The notes beneath the pieces are model-generated. The model was not told where the DNA came from and did no database searches. It worked only from the letters and a program-made list of their open reading frames with translations. Position numbers and translations under genes: made by a program. This document shows positions 4,864 to 10,370 of a stretch of DNA of 10,370 bases, in pieces. Origin of the DNA: Caldisericota bacterium (GTDB lineage Bacteria > CAIJMQ01 > JAADFP01); contig JAADFP010000096.1 in assembly GCA_013152825.1 (NCBI GenBank), forward strand, positions 1-10,370, given 5' to 3'. How positions within the stretch are numbered: position 1 is the first letter of the stretch; the number at the start of each line of letters is the position of its first letter.

Positions 4864-5556
4864 ATGAGCATCAGGGAAAACATCGAAGAAGTGAAGAGGA
4901 GGGTGGAGAAAGCCTTAAGCAGGGCAGGGAGAACCACTGAAGACATAGTTATCCTGGCTGCTACCAAAACTGTGGAGGTAGAGAGAATCAGGGAGGCGGT
5001 GGAGGCTGGCATACGGGAAATAGGAGAGAACAGGGTACAGGAAGCACAAAGCAAAATCGAGTCCCTGGAAAGAGAGGGCCTCAGGTGGCACATGATAGGC
5101 AGATTGCAGAGGAACAAGGTCAAGTATGCAGTGCGCCTGTTTGATATGATTCAATCCGTTGATTCTCTCTCCTTATGTGAGGAACTGGAAAAGAGACTAT
5201 CCAGGGCCGGGAAAGAGCTGGAAATTCTTGTAGAAGTGAATATCGGCGGGGAACCTACCAAGGGCGGCATCATACCAGAAGAATTGGGCTCTTTCCTGGG
5301 AAAAATAGGGGGATTCCCCCATATTAAGTGCAAAGGACTTATGACTATACCACCCTGGTTCGAAAATCCGGAAAAGGTACGCCCCTATTTTGCCCGCATG
5401 TACGCAATCTGGGAAAAGGTGAAAGAGGCAGGCTTTCCCGGAGTAGAAATGAAGTACCTTTCCATGGGAATGAGCGAGGATTTTGAGATAGCCATAGAGG
5501 AAGGTGCTAATATGATAAGGGTGGGAAGAGCCATATTTGGAGAAAGGAAGAGATGA
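4864..5556 (+). CDS. yggS: YggS/PLPBP family pyridoxal-phosphate homeostasis protein
   Basis: A 230-residue fold-type III PLP-binding protein without known enzyme activity, which buffers cytoplasmic PLP and affects amino- and keto-acid balance. The N-terminus MSIRENIEEVKRRV is typical of the family, so this start is right. The PLP-binding Lys is Lys35 in AATKT. Other family signatures follow in order: GENRVQEA, WHMIGRLQRNK, SVDS, VEVNIGGEPTKGG, KGLMTIPP, and LSMGMSEDFEIAIEEGA with NMIRVGRAIFGER holding the phosphate near the C-terminus. Length is standard. It overlaps proC by four bases (ATGA); the yggS-proC pairing is common in bacteria. It has a strong promoter but no ribosome-binding site. 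Confidence 0.95.
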   Translation: MSIRENIEEVKRRVEKALSRAGRTTEDIVILAATKTVEVERIREAVEAGIREIGENRVQEAQSKIESLEREGLRWHMIGRLQRNKVKYAVRLFDMIQSVDSLSLCEELEKRLSRAGKELEILVEVNIGGEPTKGGIIPEELGSFLGKIGGFPHIKCKGLMTIPPWFENPEKVRPYFARMYAIWEKVKEAGFPGVEMKYLSMGMSEDFEIAIEEGANMIRVGRAIFGERKR

Positions 5557-6350
5557 ATTTCGGCATAATCGGTTGTGGCAATATGGGCGAGGTAATTTTA
5601 AAAGGTGTGCTTGAGGAGAAACTAACCTTGCCCTGGCAAGTGTGGGCAAGCGATGTCAGGCGGGAAAGGCTTAACTATATAAAAAATACATACGGAGTTA
5701 ATGTAACAAACAATAATGAAGAAGTGGTAGAAAAATCTTCCCTTATTCTACTCTCTATAAAACCCCAGGAGATGCATTCTGTCTTAGCCGAGGTAAAGTC
5801 TGCCTGGCAGGAAGATAAGGTGGCAGTTTCTATTGCTGCGGGAGTAAAAATTGCAAGAATTCTGCAACAACTGGGCGAGGCAAAAGTAATAAGAGTAATG
5901 CCCAACCTGTGTATTAAAGTAAAGCAGGGAATGAGTGCCATAGCTTTTAGCAATAAGGTAAGAAAAGAGGAGAAGGAGGCAGTTAGAAGGATTTTTTCCT
6001 CCGTGGGAGAAGTGGTAGAAGTGGAAGAGACAGCAATGGATGCGGTAACCGCCATTTCGGGTTCTGGGCCTGCTTATGTATTTTACTTTCTCGAAGCATT
6101 GGTAGAGGCAGGAGAACACCTGGGCTTTTCTCACTCTCTTGCCTACCTGCTGGCCTTTAAAACCCTGCAGGGAGCCGTGGAATTGCTGAAAGAGGGGGAT
6201 GACCCGGCTGATCTCCGCAGGCGGGTGACTTCCAAGGGGGGAACCACGGAAAGGGCATTAAACTACCTGAAAGAGAAAGAATTCAAGGCAATTATCAGGA
6301 GCGCGGTGGAAAAAGCCTATCTCCGCTCCCGGGAGTTATCAGAATCTTAG
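5553..6350 (+). CDS. proC: Pyrroline-5-carboxylate reductase
   Basis: Reduces 1-pyrroline-5-carboxylate to proline with NAD(P)H, the last step of proline synthesis, in the cytoplasm. The 265-residue length is normal. The Rossmann fold starts with GIIGCGNMG (4-12). LLSIKPQ (66-72), SIAAGV (93-98) and RVMPNLCIKVKQGMSA (114-129) follow. The helical C-terminal dimerisation domain has the family signature AISGSGPAYVFYFLEALVEAG (168-187) and VTSKGGTTERAL (225-236), which shape the substrate site. The PNLC segment has Cys where Pro is more usual (PNTP), a mild variation. AGGAAGAG precedes the ATG inside yggS. Two consecutive TAG stops end the gene. Confidence 0.96.
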   Translation: MNFGIIGCGNMGEVILKGVLEEKLTLPWQVWASDVRRERLNYIKNTYGVNVTNNNEEVVEKSSLILLSIKPQEMHSVLAEVKSAWQEDKVAVSIAAGVKIARILQQLGEAKVIRVMPNLCIKVKQGMSAIAFSNKVRKEEKEAVRRIFSSVGEVVEVEETAMDAVTAISGSGPAYVFYFLEALVEAGEHLGFSHSLAYLLAFKTLQGAVELLKEGDDPADLRRRVTSKGGTTERALNYLKEKEFKAIIRSAVEKAYLRSRELSES

Positions 6351-6389
6351 TAGGAATTACCGCTTCTTTCCGCTAAATCAGCAGCCAGG

Positions 6390-6659
6390 TTACTTCGTGC
6401 GGAAATTCTTCACCAGGAAATCGTTGGTTATGTTTCTCTTGGCTATAAAGCGAAGGATGTTACCCTGGAGCTGATAAACACATAATGTGCGTGTTTCTGC
6501 GTTTAATATAAACAGGGTGGGGTCAGCCGGGGTAGATCCCGGAGAGATGGCGATTAAAGCACCACTACTCTTTTGTGCCTCACTTTTTGGGGAAAACATC
6601 AGTACCAGTAACACGCCTACCACCAGCCCTATTAACAGGAAGAAATAACCTCTTTTCAT
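6390..6659 (-). CDS. Small membrane-anchored or secreted protein, unknown function
   Basis: An 89-residue protein beginning MKRGYFFLLIGLVVGVLLVL, a positively charged start and a single hydrophobic helix (about 4-21) followed by SPKSEAQ, which could be a signal-peptidase site after AEA/SEA-like residues or simply a stalk. The exported part (about 30-89) reads like one small beta-rich unit: DPTLFILNAETRTLCVYQLQ then GNILRFIAKRNITNDF, a pattern of a value held in a variable, its 'type' strand and a second strand pair. I do not recognise a named family. The start is firmly set by AGGAGGT five bases upstream. It follows ispD by 13 bases and converges on proC with a 39-base gap in which I see no hairpin terminator. 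Confidence 0.75.
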   Translation of the reverse strand: MKRGYFFLLIGLVVGVLLVLMFSPKSEAQKSSGALIAISPGSTPADPTLFILNAETRTLCVYQLQGNILRFIAKRNITNDFLVKNFRTK

Positions 6660-6664
6660 GCCAG

Positions 6665-6671
6665 ACCTCCT
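6665..6671 (-). promoter_or_regulatory. Shine-Dalgarno of the small exported protein
   Basis: AGGAGGT directly after the ispD stop and five bases before the ATG at 6659. It supports this short frame as a real, translated gene coupled to ispD. Confidence 0.75.
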
Positions 6672-6672
6672 T

Positions 6673-7368
6673 TTACCAATCCCCTATTTCCATTATAGCC
6701 TGAGCCAGGAGAAGGTCCTCAGGCGTGGTTATCTTGATATTTAAAGGACTTCCCATAACCAGGGAAATTTCTTTCCCCATTCTCTCTACCAGAGAGGCGT
6801 CATCCGTTCCCTCAAATCCTTCCCGGCGAGCTTTTTCGTGTGCTTCGCTGATAAGAGAGTAGGAAAAAGCCTGCGGGGTTTGAATCATCCACAGATTGTC
6901 GCGGGGTAAAGTTTTTACAATTGTTGCCTGTCCTGCTACTTTTTTGAGCGTATCATGCAGGGGGATGCCCACTGCTACAGCCTCGCGTTCCTGTACGGTT
7001 TCTATAGTCTTTGCCAGTATGCTCTGGCTCAAAAAGGGCCTTACCGCATCGTGGATTATCACCCAATCCCATCCCTTACCTTTCACCAGTGCATGGTACA
7101 CAGACTCCTGCCTGCTTTTGCCTCCTGCCACTATTTCTTTTACCTTGTCAAAAGAGCCTCTCTTAATTACATTTTCCTCCATGTAACTATGCAGATCTTC
7201 TTCTACTGCCACAATAATTTCTGCTATGGCTTCGTGTTCCTGGAATACTGACAAAGTGTAATATATAATTGGGTGTCCCTTCAGGAGGAACTGTTTTGGG
7301 AAGTAATGGTTCATGCGGGTTCCCCGCCCCGCAGCAGGTATAATGACTCCTATTTTCCCGTTTTTCAT
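6673..7368 (-). CDS. ispD: 2-C-methyl-D-erythritol 4-phosphate cytidylyltransferase
   Basis: Third enzyme of the MEP isoprenoid pathway; joins CTP and methylerythritol 4-phosphate to give CDP-ME and pyrophosphate. The 231-residue length is normal for a single-domain IspD, with no IspF fusion. The nucleotide-binding start is IPAAGRGTRM (10-19) with PKQF (Lys25). GGKSRQESV, HDAVRPF, VGIPLHDTLK, RDNLWMIQTPQAF, GTDDASLVE and NIKITTPEDLLLA follow in the canonical order. The ATG has only a weak AGGGG far upstream; the 105-base gap to atpD is filled by short tandem repeats, so it is unclear whether ispD has its own promoter. It shows that the organism makes isoprenoids by the MEP route. Confidence 0.96.
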   Translation of the reverse strand: MKNGKIGVIIPAAGRGTRMNHYFPKQFLLKGHPIIYYTLSVFQEHEAIAEIIVAVEEDLHSYMEENVIKRGSFDKVKEIVAGGKSRQESVYHALVKGKGWDWVIIHDAVRPFLSQSILAKTIETVQEREAVAVGIPLHDTLKKVAGQATIVKTLPRDNLWMIQTPQAFSYSLISEAHEKARREGFEGTDDASLVERMGKEISLVMGSPLNIKITTPEDLLLAQAIMEIGDW

Positions 7369-7377
7369 ATAATTAAA

Positions 7378-7421
7378 CCCCTAACTACTATCTCCTAACC
7401 ATCCCCTACTTACCTATTCAC
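7378..7421 (-). repeat. Degenerate octamer tract related to the array upstream of rpsA
   Basis: Read on the minus strand from 7421: GTGAATAG, GTAAGTAG, then more diverged G/T/A-rich words ending in AGTAGTTAGGGG (7389-7378). GTGAATAG is identical to the fifth unit of the array at 3887-3926, and AGTAGTTAGGGG also occurs at 4212-4223 on the plus strand. Confidence 0.6.
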
Positions 7422-7431
7422 TTCCCCTGTC

Positions 7432-7466
7432 TAACCTCTAAAGTCTATGGTCTATAGTCTAAAGTC
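7432..7466 (-). repeat. Heptamer tandem array, five units of GACYWTA
   Basis: On the minus strand five contiguous 7-base units begin at 7466, 7459, 7452, 7445 and 7438. The first and fourth are identical (GACTTTA), two differ by one or two bases and the last is GAGGTTA. A partial GACA follows at 7431-7428. The array starts eight bases after the atpD stop. Confidence 0.8.
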
Positions 7467-7473
7467 TCTCTAA

Positions 7474-8085
7474 TTACTCTCCCCTTATCTTTTCCTTTAT
7501 TTTCATCAGGCGGGTTATGGCCTCTTTCTCCAGCTCCTGCAACTTGAAAGATATGTACTTTATGGCTTTTTCCAGCTCCGGAATGAAGCGATGCTCCAGT
7601 GCATTCACTTTTCTCCTGGTCTTTACTATTTCTTCTCCCAGAAGCACTATGCCCCTTTCCACCTCTCCCAGCTCTAAGAATAGGGGTAAAAGTTTCTGCA
7701 TGTCTTCCCGGATTTCCTCGTACACAATAGGAGAGAAGTTTCCTCCCAGGTAGGGCGTGAAATCTTCCTGGGGAGTAAAGTGAGCATATTTCACATTCAT
7801 AACCCTCTTTTCTTCCACGCTTACCACGGGAAAGGAGAGGGGTTCCAGGAGGCTCTCTCTTTCTTCCCGGGAAAGAAGTGAACCGGCAAAAATGCTTTTG
7901 TTAAGCACGTTCAGGAATCTTTCCTCTGTTTCACTGCGTAATTTCTCCTCTTTTCTTACCAGTTGTATGAATTCTTTGACCAATTCATCCAGCTTATCCC
8001 GCAGAAGCTCATGCCCTCTCTTGGCCAGGGTGACCCTCTTCTTTAAGCGAAGGAGCTCCATGCGGGTGGGGTTATACCTAATCAT
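7474..8085 (-). CDS. atpD: A/V-type ATP synthase subunit D
   Basis: Central-stalk rotor subunit of the A/V-type ATPase, which couples proton or sodium flow across the membrane to ATP turnover in the A3B3 head. The 203 residues begin MIRYNPTRMELLRLKKRV and continue LAKRGHELLRDKLDELVKEF, the hallmark N-terminal coiled-coil strand of subunit D. A middle beta-containing segment carries no motif I can name, and the C-terminal helix (RRKVNALEHRFIPELEKAI to the end) forms the other strand of the shaft. The start overlaps the DUF1015 stop (ATGA). No other ATPase subunit is next to it in this window, which is unusual because the gene normally follows atpB. It implies the remaining subunits lie elsewhere. 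Confidence 0.93.
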   Translation of the reverse strand: MIRYNPTRMELLRLKKRVTLAKRGHELLRDKLDELVKEFIQLVRKEEKLRSETEERFLNVLNKSIFAGSLLSREERESLLEPLSFPVVSVEEKRVMNVKYAHFTPQEDFTPYLGGNFSPIVYEEIREDMQKLLPLFLELGEVERGIVLLGEEIVKTRRKVNALEHRFIPELEKAIKYISFKLQELEKEAITRLMKIKEKIRGE

Positions 8086-9311
8086 GGTTCAAACATCACC
8101 AGTCCGGAGGGCACCTTGGGATAGAAGTAAGTTGCCTTGCCAGGCATTTTTTCACCTTTGTCCGCCACTCTTTTCACCTCTTCTATCCGGGTGGGGTTGA
8201 GGAAAAAACCAGCGGCAAATTCCCCGCTCTCAATTAGATGCAGGGCTTTTTCCCTGCCCACCACGTAGGAGAGTAATTTTTCCTTCTGCAGTTGTTCTTC
8301 CTCCATACCCATTATCTCACTAAAGATAACTGAATGCAGGATGCTCACATCCAGCTTCTTCCAGGCAGGAGAGTGGTCTATGATTTCCTTTTCTACTCTT
8401 TTCTCGTTTTTCGATTTAATTAAATAAGGCGGAGTCCCCTTTTTAAAAAAGATAAAGGCATGGTGTCTCTCTCCTTCTTTCTTGAGGATTTCCTGGAAAG
8501 AGGTTGTCTGGACAGGGAAGAATTGAAACAGTTTTTTCCCCTGCGTGAATAATTTTCTTACCGCTTCCTCAGAAATGGTTTTCAGCAGACGATGCGCCGG
8601 GAGGATGATCAGTCCTTCCTCTTCCAGGGGCACGATATAGCCCAACACGTGTTTGAAGGAGGGGTTCTCCTTGCTGTAAAGGAGCGAAGTTTCGTAGCGG
8701 TGATGCCCATCTGCTATGTAGAGCTTTCTGTGCTCAAGCAGGGCTGAAACTTTTTCCGTAACTTCTTTCCTGCTGATTTTCCACATCTGGTAGCGTTCTT
8801 CCCCCAGAGAGAAGGAAAAAACGAGCTCCTCCCGTTCCTCCTCCAGGATATTTATTATCTCTTTACCGTGTGGCAAAAGAAAGAATATGGGCTCCAGGGA
8901 GGCCCTGGTAGCCTGGAGGAGTTTATATCGGTCCTGCTTTGGCGAGGATAAGGTAGCTTCGTGTGGTATCACTTTCCGCTCGCTGTAGTCGCTTAATTCT
9001 ACGGCGGCAAAGAATCCCTTTCTTAAAACTTCCTTGCCCTCACAGGGAAAGTAGTGGTAATACAGGTAATAAGAAGGGGTTTCTTCCTTGACAAAAATAC
9101 CTTGCTTCTTCCACTCCTTCCACTTTTCTCCCCTCTCTTTATAATCGTTTTCCTTCCAGGAAAGAGTGAGCCGGGTAATGTTGTAGGGTGAAACAAATGC
9201 CTTTTGCTCCTGTTCATCTATAACATCGTAAGGCGGAGCAATGAGCCGGGAAAGCTCGCCGGCTTTCTGCTTATGAAAAAAAATCCCGGGGAAAGGTAAA
9301 ATTTGTGGCAT
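8082..9311 (-). CDS. DUF1015 family protein
   Basis: A 409-residue cytoplasmic protein of the DUF1015 (COG4198) family, whose biochemical role is not established. Recognisable features are the N-terminal PFPGIFF with SRLIAPPYDVIDEQEQ (about 21-36) and NITRL, GFFAAVEL with HEATLSSPKQDR (about 117-128), and the family hallmark ADGHHRYETSL (200-210), whose Asp-Gly-His-His-Arg-Tyr cluster looks like an active or metal site. Full length for the family, with no membrane segment. It starts three bases after the serS stop without a good Shine-Dalgarno, suggesting translational coupling, and overlaps atpD. Relatives are often near serine or SerS-linked genes; that link is a recollection and not shown here. 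Confidence 0.9.
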   Translation of the reverse strand: MPQILPFPGIFFHKQKAGELSRLIAPPYDVIDEQEQKAFVSPYNITRLTLSWKENDYKERGEKWKEWKKQGIFVKEETPSYYLYYHYFPCEGKEVLRKGFFAAVELSDYSERKVIPHEATLSSPKQDRYKLLQATRASLEPIFFLLPHGKEIINILEEEREELVFSFSLGEERYQMWKISRKEVTEKVSALLEHRKLYIADGHHRYETSLLYSKENPSFKHVLGYIVPLEEEGLIILPAHRLLKTISEEAVRKLFTQGKKLFQFFPVQTTSFQEILKKEGERHHAFIFFKKGTPPYLIKSKNEKRVEKEIIDHSPAWKKLDVSILHSVIFSEIMGMEEEQLQKEKLLSYVVGREKALHLIESGEFAAGFFLNPTRIEEVKRVADKGEKMPGKATYFYPKVPSGLVMFEP

Positions 9312-9314
9312 CTT

Positions 9315-9863
9315 TCAAAATTGTTTTTTCTCTAAACTGTATTTCCCTTTTAAATACGGCCTGAGTGGCTCCGGGATAAGCACGCTCCCGTCCTCTTGCT
9401 GATGGTTCTCTAAAAGGGCAATGATAGTTCTGCCCACTGCTAATCCCGAGCCGTTAAGGGTATGCAGGAACCTAGTTTTTTCTCTGCCTTCCCTGGGTTT
9501 AAACCGTATATTTGCCCTGCGTGCCTGGAAGTCTTCAAAGTTTGAACAGGAAGATATTTCCAGGAACCTCTTTTCCGAAGGCAGCCAGACCTCCAAATCG
9601 TAGCATTTGGCGGCGGAAAAGCCCAGGTCACCCGTACACAAGGCCACTACCCGATAAGGGAGCTGCAGCAGCTGCAAAATTCTTTCTGCATCCTGCAGGA
9701 GGGCTTCCAGCTCCTGGTAGGAAGCATCCGGGTGAACAAATTTTACCAGTTCAACTTTATCAAACTGCCGCTGACGGGTTAACCCCCGCACATCCTTTCC
9801 ATAAGAGCCTGCTTCCTTGCGAAAACAGGCTGTATAAGCAACCAGCCTAACCGGCAGGTCCAT
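9315..9863 (-). CDS. serS: Seryl-tRNA synthetase, C-terminal part (after frameshift)
   Basis: Carries the catalytic core of a class II synthetase that charges tRNA-Ser with serine. LPVRLVAYTACFRKEAGSYGKD and RGLTRQRQFDKVELVKF form class II motif 2 with its loop; the FSAAKCYDLEVWLPSEKRFLEISSCSNFEDFQARR segment is the conserved serine-recognition region; NGSGLAVGRTIIALLENHQ is motif 3 with its invariant arginine. The visible ATG at 9863 (MDLPVRL) is not a real start, because the sequence is continuous with the upstream piece in SerS homologues (…LKEEDLPVRYVAY). The piece ends with a short lysine-rich tail three bases before the DUF1015 gene. Confidence 0.9.
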   Translation of the reverse strand: MDLPVRLVAYTACFRKEAGSYGKDVRGLTRQRQFDKVELVKFVHPDASYQELEALLQDAERILQLLQLPYRVVALCTGDLGFSAAKCYDLEVWLPSEKRFLEISSCSNFEDFQARRANIRFKPREGREKTRFLHTLNGSGLAVGRTIIALLENHQQEDGSVLIPEPLRPYLKGKYSLEKKQF

Positions 9864-10370
9864 CTTCTTTTAATACCTCTTCCCGGAAAAGATTGGTCAC
9901 GGGTACCTCTGCCGTGGGAACCAGGAAAAGGTCCATGTCCGTGTGAAACATGTCCTCTTCAAATTTAGGCAGTTGTCCCGTGGCAGTCATGGAGTCCCGA
10001 TTTACCAGGAAAGGCGGGTAAACCTCTTCGTAACCCTGGCGGAGATGCACGTCTATCATAAATTGTATCAGTCCCCGGGCCAGAAGTGCTCCCTCTCCCC
10101 AGTAAACGGCAAAACGGGAGCCCGATATCTTCGCTGCCCTTTTAAAGTCGATTATCCCCAGCTCTTCCGCAATATCCCAGTGGTGCCGGGGAGGAAAAGA
10201 GAAAGTTCGCGGTTCTCCCCATTCCCTTATTACCTGGTTGTCTCCCGGTGTTTTTCCCAAGGGGACAGAGGAATGCGGGATATTGGGTATGCTCAGGAGC
10301 GCCTCTTTTACCTCTCTTGCCTTTTCCTCTACCTGTTTCTCTTTCTCCTTGATGAGAGAAGAGATTTCTT
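9847..10370 (-). CDS. serS: Seryl-tRNA synthetase, N-terminal part (partial, frameshifted at 3' end)
   Basis: Open from the right edge of the window, so the true start is outside. The first visible residues (SSLIKEKEKQVEEKAREVKEA) are the end of the long antiparallel coiled-coil arm that binds the tRNA-Ser extra arm. Then comes IPNIPHSSVPLGK, WGEPRTFSFPPRHHWDIAEEL, class II motif 1 (GSRFAVYWGEGALLARGLIQF and the YEEVYPPFLV strand), and FLVPTAEVPVTNLFREEVL. At KEDGPAG the frame meets a TAG (9847-9849); the next expected residues DLPVRL appear one base further on. The TTG at 10260 is an internal Leu codon, not a start. Confidence 0.88.
   Translation of the reverse strand, partial: EISSLIKEKEKQVEEKAREVKEALLSIPNIPHSSVPLGKTPGDNQVIREWGEPRTFSFPPRHHWDIAEELGIIDFKRAAKISGSRFAVYWGEGALLARGLIQFMIDVHLRQGYEEVYPPFLVNRDSMTATGQLPKFEEDMFHTDMDLFLVPTAEVPVTNLFREEVLKEDGPAG

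Noticed and set aside
6225..6270. TSKGG in place of TSPGG in ProC as a lost active-site residue
   Set aside because: Lys at this position is seen in many functional ProC proteins, and the rest of the signature is intact.
6351..6389. A terminator between the convergent proC and small-protein genes
   Set aside because: The 39 bases show no stable inverted repeat and no T-tract on either strand.
9845..9880. Programmed frameshifting in serS
   Set aside because: No canonical slippery heptamer, no stimulatory pseudoknot and no in-frame slow stop like that of prfB; SerS is not known to use frameshifting.
10258..10260. TTG at 10260 as the serS start
   Set aside because: The frame stays open upstream to the window edge and encodes the conserved coiled-coil arm and IPNIPH segment, so this is an internal Leu codon.

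Overview
The window is ordinary bacterial chromosome from an organism I cannot place to species. The mix of an A/V-type ATPase subunit D, a DUF1015 protein, a TPR-LysM-L,D-transpeptidase, a compact Ser/Thr kinase and E/K-rich proteins with many AGA/AGG arginine codons points to an uncultured, probably anaerobic and possibly thermophilic or subsurface lineage (Omnitrophota/Aerophobota-like candidate phyla are one guess, held with low confidence). There is no phage, transposase, CRISPR or RNA gene.

Left block (1-3833, minus strand): a tightly packed operon read from a strong promoter at 3805-3833: rpsA (six-domain ribosomal protein S1), a small zinc-ribbon protein starting at TTG, a soluble non-RD Ser/Thr kinase, an anchored TPR-LysM-L,D-transpeptidase, and the first 28 codons of accA. 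Junctions are stop/start overlaps or gaps of about 10 bases. It joins translation, phosphorylation signalling, cell-wall cross-linking and fatty-acid synthesis in one transcript.

Middle (3834-4863): a roughly 380-base gene-free stretch that is a patchwork of short 7-9 bp tandem repeats, nested inverted repeats and one ATTCCC-N8-GGGAAT palindrome, then a minus-strand flavin-reductase-like gene whose end is displaced by a one-base frameshift. This gene and the plus-strand yggS-proC operon diverge from a 99-base spacer. The yggS promoter predicts a leaderless mRNA.

Right block (6390-10370, minus strand): serS (partial, interrupted by a one-base frameshift), DUF1015, V-ATPase subunit D, ispD and a small membrane-anchored protein. 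Most junctions are nearly abutting, but a 105-base spacer between atpD and ispD holds two more short tandem arrays, one of the same word family as the array upstream of rpsA.

The two single-base frameshifts, one in an essential gene, suggest residual sequence errors in a draft or metagenomic assembly. The most interesting items are the rpsA-zinc ribbon-kinase-transpeptidase operon, the leaderless promoters, and the shared short-tandem-repeat tracts in the two spacers.
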